A DNA stretch of 64,000 nt from Brachypterus glaber (taxonomy: Eukaryota > Arthropoda > Insecta > Coleoptera > Kateretidae): NCBI GenBank assembly GCA_958510825.1, contig OY294044.1:47518626-47582625 (forward strand), read 5' to 3'. Positions 43,015 through 53,906 of this stretch are shown here, piece by piece (position 1 is the first letter of the stretch; every line of letters begins with the position of its first letter). Made by a program: the position numbers and the translations under genes. The notes under the pieces are model-generated. The model was not told the origin of the DNA, did no database searches, and saw only the letters and a list, made by a program, of their open reading frames with translations.

Positions 43015-44410
43015 AAAGTTTTCCTGTTAGTCCTGGGATTCCAGCCCTCTTTGTTTTCTTGGTAAAAACCTCCTTCGCTAAAGATGAATAGATGCTGATA
43101 AAATTCGTGGGGAGGTTTAAAAACGACGCAAATACACACTGGTCTGGAAACAATTTTTAGCTCAACTTTCATATAACCCAAGGTTTTTTCATAATTTGAT
43201 TATTTAGAGCTGTGGCATATTTTCAAGAGCAAATTTAAAAAAATCTATCGATGCGTTTTTAAGAAAAACGATTTTCATTTGTTTTACATAAAAAAAAATG
43301 AGCTATTTAAAAGTTATTTTAGATATTTAGTTTTTACGTCAAAAAGTGAGAATATTTTTTTATGGACGTGAGCTAAATCGCTTCTTTGAGGGAGCTAGCG
43401 TACTTTTAAAGGGCATTTCTAGTATATTTATCAGATCATATCTCAGAAACGGTTTAACTTATTGACATGAAATTTTTACTGTAGTATAGATCCAATAAAT
43501 GTAAACAATTAAACGTTTTATTAAAATTAACTTTTTGACCAGGGCCATAGGTCTCTTAATTTCTCTGTAAAAAGTCCGTTCCTGGTTAAACATTTAATGT
43601 TTTATGTTATAAAATAATAATGTTCATTGATTGGAGACTATAGTAAAACTTTTAAGTCAATAAGTTAAACCGTTCCTGAGTTATGAAGTGAATAATATTC
43701 TAAATATGCCCCTTAAACGTGCTCTAACTCCCCTAAGAAGCCATTTAACACAAAGGTTCATATCAACTTTTTTTCTTATTTTTTGACGTTAAATCTGATA
43801 TAAATAATTTTTTAATCTCATATTTTTGTCAAAACAAATGAAAATCGTTTTTTGTCAAAAACGCATCAATAGATTTTTTTTCAGTTTGGTCTTGAAAAGA
43901 TTCCAAAGGTCTAAATAATTAAATTATCAAAAAAAAAAAAGAAATTTGAGTTATATGAAAGTTGCGCTAAAAATTGTTTCCAGACCACCGTGAAATACGT
44001 CTTTCAGGAGAAATTTATCGACAATGTACGATAAAAAGTAGTGAAAATGTCTAATTGCTTCCAATTTTGTGCAGTACTCCTTACTGTATATAGCGTATAC
44101 AGGGTGTTTCACTTAAAACTTCCCACGCACAGTTCTCAAAAACTAAAAGATTTTGATGTTCTGTAATTAGAATATGATAGTTAAGGTTCTCCTGTTTGCC
44201 CTGGGATTCCAGCCCTCTTTGTTTTCTTAGTAAAAACCTCCTTCGCTAAAGATGAATGGATGCTGATAAAATGCGTGGGGAGGTTTAAAAACGACGCAAA
44301 TAAGTCTTTCGGCAGAAATTTATCGACAATGTACGAGAAAAAGCAGTGAAAATGTTTAATTGCTCCAAATTTTGTGCTATACTCCTCACTGTATACAGCT
44401 TAATTATTAT
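43015..44410 (+). repeat. Two tandem copies of an unnamed repeat, the first interrupted
   Basis: GTCCTGGGATTCCAGCCCTC, AAAACCTCCTTCGCTAAAGA, GGGGAGGTTTAAAAACGACG and AATTTATCGACAATGTACGA occur in both copies: copy 1 is 43015-43134 plus 43993-44100, copy 2 is 44180-44410. A CAGGGTGTTTCAC end at 44101 lies between them and recurs as TAATGTTTCACTTAAAAG after element A copy 3 at 45431, so copy 2 itself is interrupted by element A. Confidence 0.65.
43135..43992. mobile_element. Long-arm foldback, CAC..TGGTCTGGAAAC ends, 5 bp target duplication
   Basis: CACACTGGTCTGGAAACAAT and the complementary end CCAGACCACCGTG flank arms of about 350 bases (GTTAAGCATCG-type hairpin words, CGATTTTCATTTG, CTTATTGACATGAAA / AAGTCAATAAGTTAAACC). 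AAATA occurs directly on both sides (43130-43134, 43993-43997). The uninterrupted sequence ACGACGCAAATAAGTCTTTC at about 44289 shows the site with a single AAATA. No ORF. Confidence 0.85.
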
Positions 44411-44413
44411 ACA

Positions 44414-45430
44414 GACTATTTCACAAACAATATATAGGCCAATCAAAACGTTGCATTTATATTAATCTAATACTATCTAATGTTGCATTTATAGTTTCTT
44501 GACCAATCAGATCAAAATGAACCTGATAATTTTTGCACATATACAATTATCACGTGGTTACTATGGAAACAAGAAACAGTTACTGATATCTTAATAAATG
44601 TTATATTTTTGCAAAATATGTTTTTAATTTGTGAAGCTTACCTTTAGTTGATTTATTTTTATTGATAAGCAATATAAATGCTTATTTTATTACCAAAACA
44701 TCCTAGGTATAATATATTATATTTTATGCACTTTCCATCTTAAAAGCTTTAAATTAATATTCATAAATTTTAATTTATTTAATTGAACCTTGGTATTAAA
44801 AACAGGCAACTAAAAACTAATTTAAACACTTATTTATTAAAAATATATTTGCAGTAACTAATTATGGAAATCACAACATCAAATAACTGCGCTGGTACCA
44901 GTACAGCGTTGCCAAAGTTTATTAGAAACCGATAGGAAATGGTTTTTTTACGGGTGAAAACACCGGTTATTTTATTTATTTTCAGTTGAAAACTAAACTT
45001 TTTAAACAAAAACAGCAATGATCTTTATTTAAATGCTAATATATGTGATAACTATTTTATTGGAATAACCTCAAGCATAAAATATCCCTCGAGCAAAGTT
45101 TAGACTTGGCAACATTCGCGAACAAGTGAACATCGTGGATTTAAAATGCGCGACAAATTTGAGATTTAAAATTTTAATTATATTTGTAAAGTAATATTGT
45201 TTAGTTCTTAAATTTTTAAGTTAAATATAAAACAACATAAAGCATTGTAAAATATATACTTCCTTATTTTGTTTGTGAAATAGTCTTTCAAAATACCATT
45301 CGTGCATGTTGAATTATCGATAATTTTTTTACTGTATATAAAAAAATATTTTGTTTAATGAAATTGCCAAGCAAAATATTTTTTTAATACAGTAAAAAAA
45401 TTATCGATAATTCAACTTGCACTTACTACT
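44414..45430 (+). mobile_element. Element A, copy 3
   Basis: It starts GACTATTTCACAAACAATAT, has the inverted GTTTGTGAAATAGTC at about 45265-45280, then the foldback section with GTTGAATTATCGATAATT and its complement, and ends CTTACTACT. It lies inside a repeat whose neighbours allow the flanks to be compared: left ATTATTATACA, right TAATGTTTCAC. Confidence 0.75.
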
Positions 45431-45885
45431 TAATGTTTCACTTAAAAGTCCCCACGCACAGTTCCCGAACACCTAAAGAGATATTTACGTTCTTATTAAC
45501 ACGTTCGCGACGACGTGCGCCACCGGTGGTACACGGTTTAATTCAGTTTCTATACGCCTTTAAATCCACTGCTTATCAGTTATACTTACTATATTGGATT
45601 TAAGACTATAAATATAATGTATATACATCGGTGTACCAGGGTTTTCGTATTCAGCGTCCAAAATGATCAAAATTTGCGTTACGTAATACTTGAGCTTTCC
45701 CTAAACTGGCTCATTTTGATTTAAGCTTGTGGCTAAATACCAATAAATCCACCCATCTTCACTTCCAAATTTAACATTTTAAAATTTGACATCTCTCGTA
45801 TAATTTTTTAACTTTTAGGTTAGAGTAAAATTGGAAAACGAATTCATTTTAATGTTTTAACATGTTAACGACCATGTATACTATA
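45431..45885. other. Unassigned DNA
   Basis: It starts with the rest of the interrupted repeat (CCCCACGCACAGTTCCCGAA). A CG-richer patch, AACACGTTCGCGACGACGTG, is at 45500. No gene is seen. Confidence 0.4.
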
Positions 45886-46038
45886 CCGGGTGTCCTACCA
45901 GGTTGTTGACAAGCTATATCTACGTTATTTGGTAAGATAGATTTTTTTGCAAAAAAAAGTACATTTCATTCTGAATTCAACCATGTATTATAAGTGGTAT
46001 CTTATCATTTAAGGGGCTCCAAATAACAATTATTATTT

Positions 46039-46090
<52 letters not shown>

Positions 46091-47964
46091 TCTTTATTGC
46101 CCAACAGAAAAACCAATTACAGGACAATATTATTTGAAAATTTACAAAATTAAAGTTTACAAAATAAAGGTTTAAAGTTAATTAACAATGTAATAAAATA
46201 TCTAATATTATAACAATATAACAAATACAGATACGATATATCACTGAAATGGTAGAAATTAAAATCAACATTTTGGCCAATACTCTAGAACTATACAATT
46301 AATTATTCTACTCACTGAATCAAAGTGGATATCGCAACTCTTACAATATCTATTATAACAAAACATCATATTGAAAATTGGTTCAGTGCGTAGAGTATTC
46401 GTTCTGGCAACTTGATTATAAAAAGTGGTAGAAGTTCTTATACAATTAGCTGGAACGCAAAAATTTAGCCTTGATAAAATAAATGGTGAGTCCATTCTAC
46501 CATTCAATACGTAACATAGCATTTTAATACTGGTTATTGTTCTGCGAAGTTCTAGGGATTGATACTCAAATTGAGACAGTAGGACGTCATAATCATAACC
46601 TCTGGCTGGATATATACCAAATACTTTAAAATATAAACACTTAAGAAACTTTTTTTGCACTTTCTCTACCTGTTGTCTGTGAACTTCATAAAACGGATTC
46701 CAAATGGTACAACAATATTCCAGTCTAGAGCGAACAAAAGAGTTGTAAAGGGTCTTTAAAGCAAGTACACTGGTAAATTTACTACAATTTCTTATTATAA
46801 AACCATACATTTTTAATGAGGCTGATACAATACTATCTAAATGTTCTCTGAATAAAAAATCACTAGAAAATGTGACACCCAAATCTTTAATGGAATATAC
46901 TCTCTCCAAGGAGAAAGAACTTATTGAGTAATTATAAAGTATTGGGTTTTTTTTACGCGTGAAGGAGATGATTTTACATTTAGATACATTTAAATTGAGA
47001 CAGTTATATTCGCACCGCAAATTATTTGCATGAATAGTTTCAAATCGTCAGCAAAAAATAAATGCAGGCATTCAATTAACTCACTAAGATCATCTATGAA
47101 TAATAAAAATAGCAAAGGTCCAAGGTTAGAACCTTGAGGTACCCCTGACATTGCTAGAAATAGATCAGAACCAAATCCATTATAAAAGACGTAAAGATAT
47201 CTATCTAACAAATATGACAAAAAAAGTTTAACTAGTCTGCTACTAAAACCATATCTCTGTTTAAGTTTTTTAATAATAATATAATGATCGATTCGGTCGA
47301 ACGCCTTCATAAAATCAGTATAGATTACATCGGCTTGACCCTTGTTATCAACAGTGTGAGCAACAAAATTAGAAAATTCAGTTAAATTAGTGACAGTAGA
47401 CCGTTTAGTCATAAAGCCGTGTTGGTTTATAGAAATTAGGTTCTTCACAGACTTGTATATGTAGTTGTAGATAATCATTTCAAACACTTTGGAGAAATTG
47501 GAAAGTATTGTAATAGGGCGATAGTTACTAATCACTGCAGGATTTCCCTTTTTTAAGATCGGACAAACCTTACCAATTTTCCATATATCAGGAAATGAAG
47601 ATGTTTTTATTATAAGATTAAACAGAATCAGTAATGGGTAGCAAAATATATCGCCACAGTCTTTAAGTAAATAACCTGGAATATTGTCATGACCAGCAGT
47701 AGCCTTATTTGGAAGTTTTTTAATGGCATCCAGTATGTCATTTGCACTAATAGAATTTATGTCAATGGATGCAATAGGGTGGTATTTAGAACAAAGTTGC
47801 ATCAGTTCTCTTTTAGATATAATCTAACGTGAGTTTTTTGACATTTTTGGATAAAAAATGAATAAAAACTTCAATGGCTCCCATTTAACGCTGTTTTTTG
47901 CAAAAAATTCTATCTTTTCAAATACCGGAGACATAGCTTGTCAAGAACCTGGTGGGACACCCGG
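45886..47964. mobile_element. TA-flanked foldback, CCGGGTGTCCTACCAGG ends, with a retrotransposon inside
   Basis: CCGGGTGTCCTACCAGGTTG then TTGACAAGCTAT is mirrored by ATAGCTTGTCAAGAACC then TGGTGGGACACCCGG, with TA outside. The inner arm words (AGATAGATTTTTTTGCAAAA / TTTTGCAAAAAATTCTATCT) also match. The retrotransposon fragment at 46041-47820 accounts for most of the interior, so the original foldback was about 300 bases. Confidence 0.8.
46041..47820 (-). pseudogene. Non-LTR retrotransposon RT, 5'-truncated and frameshifted, (ATT)n tail
   Basis: Jockey/CR1-type reverse transcriptase on the minus strand. The frame from 47802 to 46990 shows the ordered RT motifs: KATAGHDNIPGYLLKDC, KKGNPAVISNYRPITILSNF, QHGFMTKRSTVTNL, YTDFMKAFDRIDHYII, SGVPQGSNLGPLLFLLFIDD and the catalytic FFADDLKLF. 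About 20 residues after FADD the frame shifts, and the rest (47020-46265) continues with NLNVSKCKIISFTRK, YSIKDLGVTFSSDFLFREHL, RSRLEYCCTIWNP and the C-terminal CDIHFDS. It is therefore inactive. The 3' UTR holds GTTGGGCAATAAAGA before (ATT)n. The endonuclease and ORF1 are absent. Confidence 0.9.
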
Positions 47965-48372
47965 TATTGGTGCACAACCTGTTTTCTGCACAGACTGTGT
48001 GACCCTATTTGGTCACAGTGGTTGGTAATGTTCCAAGTTGTGGGTCTCATAGGGACGCAGCTACATAGGTTTTAAATGTAGTGTTTGGTAGGTCTAGGCC
48101 CTGGGAAACAAAATGTTTTTCTTCCTAAAACTCCTTCATAACAACTTATTAGAAACAAATTATATAAAAAACTTTCTTTTAGCTAGATTTAATAAAAAGT
48201 TCCTGTGGTCCAGGCAATTTTTTTTTTATTTAACGCTGGTCGTTAACGCGTTAATGTGGTAAAATACGATACGTTATCTTTGTGGAACTTTTACCACTTA
48301 CGTTTATTTTTTGCTTATTTTGATGTTTGTTGACGTTTTTAAAAAAAAATAAAAACTTAATGAAAAAAAATG
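47965..48372. other. Unassigned DNA
   Basis: No gene is seen. Minus-strand frames are Phe/Leu low-complexity. Confidence 0.45.
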
Positions 48373-49172
48373 AACCGACTTCTGTCTCTAAAAAGTAAAA
48401 AATAAAAAATAAGCCGGTGCCAATTTTACCACTCCCTAAATTAAATAACAACAATTATTTATCTTGTTAAATTGTTTGCTGTGCTTTTTAGAGACACAGA
48501 ACTTGTAGATCTGTAAGGTCATCTAAGCTAAATTATAGTTGTCCTTCCATCTCGGCAAGCTACTGACGTCACAACGCACTATTAGTGCGTTGTGGCGTTA
48601 TCATCTTAAAGATTAATTTCTAAAAAATAAATTTAGTAGTATTTTTATTTCAGCGACCAAGAGTCCAACCAACCTTATTTTAAACGAAATACTAAATAAA
48701 ATCTTTGTAAAACTTTAAGCGTTAAGTAATAATCAAATAACGCCTTATGGTATAATCACAAATTTTATAATTTTCTCTTGGTATTTTAATATTGCAGGTC
48801 CACAGAATCAAGTTTAGCGGAATTTAAAAGATTTTTAGCCTACCATAATATTTGAATGACCCCTTAATCAAGTTATCCGACTTATCCGATCCGATCCTAT
48901 CATTTTCTAAAAATTTGGTTGGTATTAGAACCAAATTAAGTCGGTTTTAAGTGAAATTGCGTTAAAACGATTAGATTTATCTTGATTATCCGGCTTACCC
49001 GGCATAATCCGAGCGTCAAATTAAAACGGGACCACCTCAGGTATGTCCTCTTTAAGTAGCAAAAGGTTTCATCAAATTCCTTTCATCCGTTCCAAAGTTA
49101 TGCGGGAACAAACATAAAAAAAACAAAGTCACACGTCGAATTGATAACCTCCTCCTTTTTTGGAAGTCGGTT
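48373..49172 (+). mobile_element. AACCGACTTC-ended element, copy 1
   Basis: The ends AACCGACTTCTGTCTCTAAA and CTTTTTTGGAAGTCGGTT form a short TIR. The body includes GACGTCACAACGCACTATTA, GTGCGTTGTGGCG and TGTTTGTTCCCGC (inverted). It is almost the exact inverse of the copy at 52552-53370. Sequence of the form AACCGACTTCCAAAAAAGGA is widespread in insect genomes; I know no coding product for it. Confidence 0.75.
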
Positions 49173-49203
49173 AAAAAATATTATTAAACAATAACAAAAT
49201 TAA

Positions 49204-50145
49204 ACCATAGAAAAAATGTTATCTTTCCAAAATATAAATTTATTGTCTATTAAACAAACATTACAGCGACAATTGTTTCGACTTTTTTAACATAAAGTCA
49301 TTTTCAAGCTACAAATAATGAAAAATTAGGTTAAAAATGGTACAATTCCTTTTAGAAAAACTTACTTTTTAAATTTATAAACAAATTAACTTGAGTACAC
49401 ATTATTAGAAATATCATACTGACCTTAACTGTATTATTTTTATAAAATCTTAAAAATTTAAACAAAAAGAAAACTACAATAAGTTAAAATAAAATAAATT
49501 AATGAAATCTAAAATTTTAAATTGAATAAAAATCTGGGACATCTATCATAAAATAATCCAAACTATATTTCAAACAGACTAAAGGAACTATCTTTAAATT
49601 GCAAAAAAGGTAGATAAACATAAAAAAGGAAAACGATTAATTTATATTTAACTTGGTAATTGGAATAAAATTGAAGAGGTGGCAGCTAATTCACATTAAA
49701 AACTCAAAAACAAACCAAAATTTTTGGAAAAGTTTTTAAACAAAAATATTTACTCCAAAGATTAATGCTCTGTAAGGGGACAGGCAACAATCTCCGGTCT
49801 AACGTTTAAAACATTATTGTAAACATAAATGTTCAAAAAATCTATTTGTTCCATAACTAATCTATCCCTATGGAACGTTTTGTTGTACAAAATGGTAAAT
49901 TGTTCTAGCAGATCTGTAACTCTATCGTTCCTCGAAATATGCAAAACGCTTACTTCATTTTCATAGTCATGGTTGTTGCACAACACATGGTTGGCAAAGT
50001 TGGACTTATAGTTAAGACCTGCTAGATCAACATTATTTGCACGTAGTAAACGGAAGTGTTCGTTGGTTCTTATACAGATTTTACGATAACTACGGCCTAT
50101 GTAAAAGCTATCACAGGAACAGGTCAGTTTATAAACGCCGCTCCT
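49204..50145 (-). mobile_element. Penelope-like retroelement, 3' fragment
   Basis: On the minus strand it runs from the GIY-YIG coding part to a 3' UTR that ends in TGAAAATGACTTTATG, AAAAAAGTCGAAACAATTGT, CGCTGTAATG and TTTTTCTATGGTTTA, the same end found in both arms of the palindrome at 25619-25986. That match ties the orphan palindromes to a coding Penelope element. The 5' side is cut at about 50145, directly against the retrotransposon on the other strand. Confidence 0.8.
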
Positions 50146-50150
50146 TATTA
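49762..50150 (-). pseudogene. GIY-YIG endonuclease domain of a Penelope-like element (partial)
   Basis: The translation has SGVYKLTCSCDSFYIGRSYR, containing the GIY (GVY) and YIG motifs, then the conserved Arg in IRTNEHFRLLR and NFANHVLCNNHDY, a typical H-rich stretch between motifs, then LEQFTILYNKTF. This is the C-terminal endonuclease that cuts target DNA for Penelope-like elements; their RT lies upstream and is missing here. The motif spacing and the LxE/Q region look conserved, and the frame is open to a stop at 49762. The residues before SGVYK come from the abutting retrotransposon and are not part of the protein. Confidence 0.85.
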
Positions 50151-51433
50151 AAAGTAGGATAGATAAGTTTTTGGATAAAAACAAGGTTTTATACAAAAAT
50201 CAGTTTGGATTCCGCGGTAAGATGTCTACACAGGATGCAATTGCAAAACTTATTAGGATGATATACAATAACTTTAACAGGTCTCGCCAATCTATAGGTA
50301 TCTTTCTCGACATAGCAAAAGCATTCGACACACTAAATCATCAGCATTTGATTGATACACTGCAGAAGTATGGATTCAGAGGCAAAATATTAAATTTAAT
50401 GAAAAGCTACCTAAACAATAGGCAGCAAATGGTGCAAATAGGTGAGGAGCTCAGTAATCCCTTAATAGTGGTCACAGGAACACCACAAGGAACAGTGCTG
50501 AGCCCTTTGCTGTTTATTCTGTATATTAACTGCCTCTTTATCCAGATTTCTGAGGGCACGATCATAACATTTGCTGATGATACCGTTATCTATGTGGAGG
50601 GAGATACCTGGGAAGAGGTGAGACTTAAATGTGAAACAATTCTGGGGTGCTTAAAGAACTGGTTTGACTTTAAATTGTTAAAACTTAATTACGACAAATC
50701 AAAATTTATAACATTTAGTATCAATGAAAATTCACAACCAGACATAGAATACCTATACATACACACAGAAAATTGTAAGAAACATAACTGTACATGCATT
50801 CAAATAAAAAGAACAAAGACAATTAAATATCTAGGTTTGACCATAGATTCTCATTTGCGCTGGGACTATCACATATTTGATTTATGCAATAAACTCCGAA
50901 AAGTACAATACTGTTTTTATATACTCAGAAACATACTTACAACTAAATTAATAAGAAATGTATATTTTGCAATTGTTCAATCACTGCTCACATATGGGCT
51001 TTTAGCATGGGGAGGGGCTAAACCAACAATAAAAACCTATATATCAAGTATACAAAAAAAGATTATAAAAACCATTTTAAATAAACCGTTACGTTATCCC
51101 ACGGAAAATGTATTTAATGACATAAATGTTTTTAATATACATGAATTATATGTTCTAGAACTATCAAAATATTATTTCAAAAACAAATCTGTTGTAAATA
51201 TTCCTGAGCACAGTCATAATACTAGATCACAAACTAATATTTTATCAACAGTTCCAAAAGCCAACAAAGTCATAGGACAAAATAATTTTTCTTATTATGT
51301 GCATAAATTCTATAATCTAATTCCAGAAAATCTTAAGCAAAACATATATTCCTATAAAACTTACATTAAAAAAATTAAATTATGGATAAAAAATACAAAT
51401 ATTAATCCAATATTAGAAAAACCAATTAGTTAA
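50141..51433 (+). CDS. Non-LTR retrotransposon reverse transcriptase, partial but uninterrupted
   Basis: The open frame of about 430 codons starts inside the RT domain: SRIDKFLDKN, then LYKNQFGFRGKMSTQDAI, then the catalytic GIFLDIAKAFDTLNHQHL, TGTPQGTVLSPLLFILYINC and FADDTVIYVE. The thumb follows (IKYLGLTIDSHLRWDYHI, SLLTYGLLAWGG), with HNTRSQ near the end and a stop at 51433. All three catalytic Asp (LDIAKAF, FADD) are present. The N-terminal endonuclease, ORF1 and the first RT motifs are lost by 5' truncation at about 50141, where it abuts the Penelope fragment. It is a Jockey/CR1-group RT. The 3' UTR contains a TATATGTG microsatellite and ends AATAAAACCC then (TATTC)n near 51890. Confidence 0.9.
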   Translation, partial: LLIKSRIDKFLDKNKVLYKNQFGFRGKMSTQDAIAKLIRMIYNNFNRSRQSIGIFLDIAKAFDTLNHQHLIDTLQKYGFRGKILNLMKSYLNNRQQMVQIGEELSNPLIVVTGTPQGTVLSPLLFILYINCLFIQISEGTIITFADDTVIYVEGDTWEEVRLKCETILGCLKNWFDFKLLKLNYDKSKFITFSINENSQPDIEYLYIHTENCKKHNCTCIQIKRTKTIKYLGLTIDSHLRWDYHIFDLCNKLRKVQYCFYILRNILTTKLIRNVYFAIVQSLLTYGLLAWGGAKPTIKTYISSIQKKIIKTILNKPLRYPTENVFNDINVFNIHELYVLELSKYYFKNKSVVNIPEHSHNTRSQTNILSTVPKANKVIGQNNFSYYVHKFYNLIPENLKQNIYSYKTYIKKIKLWIKNTNINPILEKPIS

Positions 51434-51719
51434 AAAAAATCAGAATGAGCGAACCGTTGATGCAACCGTATCTAAAATTAATTAACTAAAAGTAAAAAAA
51501 AAACTTTCTAGTGACCACACACAAACTATTTATTAGCTTTCGTGGTCCTAAATGACAAATATATTTATCAGGTTCTTATAATTCCAAGTCTCAGAAACTC
51601 AAAAAAAAAACCTAGTTAAATACAAATAAAATTATTATAATGATTTTATTATTATAACATTCCTTTATGTATCTTAACATATTTAGTACCTATTTAATTT
51701 TTAACAAATTGTTATTTTT

Positions 51720-51845
51720 TTTATGTATATATATGTGTATATGTGTGTGTGTGTATATATGTATATATATATATGTATATATATGTATGTATATATGTGT
51801 GTATGTATGTGTGTGTGTGTGCATATATGTGTGTATATATATTGT
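51720..51845. repeat. TATATGTG/TGTATG microsatellite in the retrotransposon 3' UTR
   Basis: Alternating pyrimidine-purine sequence of TATA, TGTG and TGTATG units, about 125 bases. The frames read across it give Cys/Tyr/Ile-rich nonsense and are not genes. Confidence 0.9.
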
Positions 51846-51895
51846 ACGATTATTGTATTCTGGAGTTATAATAAAACCCTATTCTATTCTATTCT

Positions 51896-52551
51896 TTCCA
51901 AATGATTAATTTTGTCCTTTTTATGGGATAATAGGAGGTTGAGGTTAGAGGGGGCTGAAAAGGACACGGAAATTTTAAATTGAGATAAGAGTTTTTTGAT
52001 TTTTAAAGAAGGGGGACCTATGGTTTATTTAAATCAACTCCAATATGAGTAAGGATCAAGAATTTCTTAATTTGAATGACAAAATTGATCACAATATTTT
52101 ATGAGAAAGTAAAAAGCCAATTTAAACGATGGATTTTTTTATTTCCATTTATTATGGAATTCGCAGTAGCAATAATTCTGTAACACGATCAGAGCGAATC
52201 CTTGAATAGCAATAACACGAACCAAATCCGCAAATAAAAACTTTTCTAATATGTCTAGCCGTTAAATCCTAAGATAAATAAACCGATTGTTCCTTTTTTC
52301 GTTTTATCTGCGAAGATTATAATAAATTTATATAATTAGCCCCCAATGTATTTTTCTATAAGATCGATTTCAGACACTTTCTTTTCCATTATGATACTCT
52401 TCATGGCACGAAGTGCTTGATATTAGTATTTTTTATTTGAATGATTCTAAAAGTTTCACTTTTTGTTCAAATTTTGCGGGCGAAAAGTTGGATTTTGTGA
52501 CTCTAGGGCCAAAAAGCTTTTTTGACCCGCTAACTAAAACTTGTTATTTTT
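51896..52551. other. Unassigned DNA with a short Penelope end
   Basis: At 52018-52075 TATGGTTTATTTAAATCAAC then ATGAGTAAGGATCAAGAATT matches the outer end of the 25619-25986 palindrome in + orientation. The rest has no recognised feature. Confidence 0.5.
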
Positions 52552-53370
52552 AACCGACTTCCAAAAAAGGAGAAGGTTATCAATTCAACGTGTGACTTTT
52601 TTTATGTTTGTTCCCGCATAACTTTGGAACGGATGAACGGAATTTGATGAAACCTTTTGCTACTTAAAGAGGACATTCCTGAGGTGGTCCCGTTTTAATT
52701 TGATGCTCGGATAATGCCGGGTAAGCCGGATACTCAAGATAAATCTAATCGTTTTAACGCAATTTCACTAAAAACCGGCTTAATCTGGTTCTAATACCAA
52801 CCAAATTTTTAGAAAATGATCGGACAACTCGGATAAGTCGGGTAACTTGATTAAGGGGTCATTCAAATATTATGGCATGCTAAAAATCTTTTAAATTCCG
52901 CTAAACTTGATTCTGTGGACCTGCAATATTAAAATTCCAAGAGAAAATTATAAAATTTGTGATTATACCATAAGGCGTTATTTGATTATTACTTAACGCT
53001 TAAAGTTTTACAAAGATTTTATTTAGTATTTCGTTTAAAATAAGGTTGGTTGGACTCTTGGTCGCTGAAATAAAAATACTACTAAATTTATTTTTTAGAA
53101 ATTTATCTTTAAGATTATAACGCCACAACGCACTAATAGTGCGTTGTGACGTCAGTAGCTTGCCGAGATGAAAGGACAACTATAATTAGATGACCTTACA
53201 GATCTACAAGTTCTGTGTCCCTAAAAAGTAAAAAATAAAAAATAAGTCGGTGCCAATTTCACAGCAAACAATTTAACAACATAAATAATTGTTCTTATTT
53301 AATTTAGGGAGTGGTGAAATTGGCACCGGCTTATTTTTAATTTTTTACTTTTTAGAGTCAGAAGTCGGTT
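52552..53370 (-). mobile_element. AACCGACTTC-ended element, copy 2 (inverted)
   Basis: This is the inverse of 48373-49172 at high identity, with ends AACCGACTTCCAAAAAAGGA and TTTAGAGTCAGAAGTCGGTT. It contains an extra inverted segment at about 53220-53345, where GTAAAAAATAAAAAATAAGT then CGGTGCC and GGCACCGGCTTATTTTTAAT face each other. The two copies enclose a 3.4 kb block. Confidence 0.75.
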
Positions 53371-53606
53371 CATTTTTTTTGCAAAAAGTTTTTTTAAACT
53401 TTTTTTTTAATGAGACGCTTTTCCTTTACTGTAATATTTATAAAGAAATATGACCTTTTGGTCACTTTTGGTCTTGAACTATATGTTTTTTTTGACCAGA
53501 TACAAGTATTATAATCATTTTATATAAATAAAAATTTCTTCTATAACATAACCTCAAAACACATGGTTAACCGCTTAATCTGGATTCATACACTAAAATA
53601 AATCAC

Positions 53607-53898
53607 GCCGGCCTTAACGGAGCAATGATTAGCGCGTTTGATTACGGATCCCGGGGTTGTGGGTTCGAGCCCCACATAGAGCATAGATGTATAGTGGTGT
53701 AAATAGTCGGTAGATGGAACTACGATGACTAACTATAATGTGGGTTGCAGGTGAAACTGTAAACACATTTCAGGGTGGATGTGAGTTCTGTTGAGGACCG
53801 TGCTTCGGAGGACACGTAAAGATGGCGGTCCTGTCAATTAGGCCATAGCAGCAAAAACGACATTAAAAAGTAGAAAACAAACAACAAACAAAACAAAC
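53607..53898 (+). mobile_element. tRNA-derived SINE A, copy 2, with an 8 bp target duplication
   Basis: The head has AACGGAGCAATG and a B-box GGGTTCGAGCCC. From there on it matches copy 1 (36751-37038): GTGTAAATAGTCGG, GATGACTAACTATAATGTGG, GGACCGTGCTTCGGAGGA, GATGGCGGTCCTGTCAATTA, then an AAAC-rich tail. The head before the B-box differs from copy 1. TAAATCAC flanks it at 53599-53606 and 53899-53906. Confidence 0.85.
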
Positions 53899-53906
53899 TA
53901 AATCAC

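Noticed and set aside
51667..51909. Overlapping frames rich in Cys, Tyr, Ile and Val
   Set aside because: They are translations of the TATATGTG microsatellite in a retrotransposon 3' UTR.
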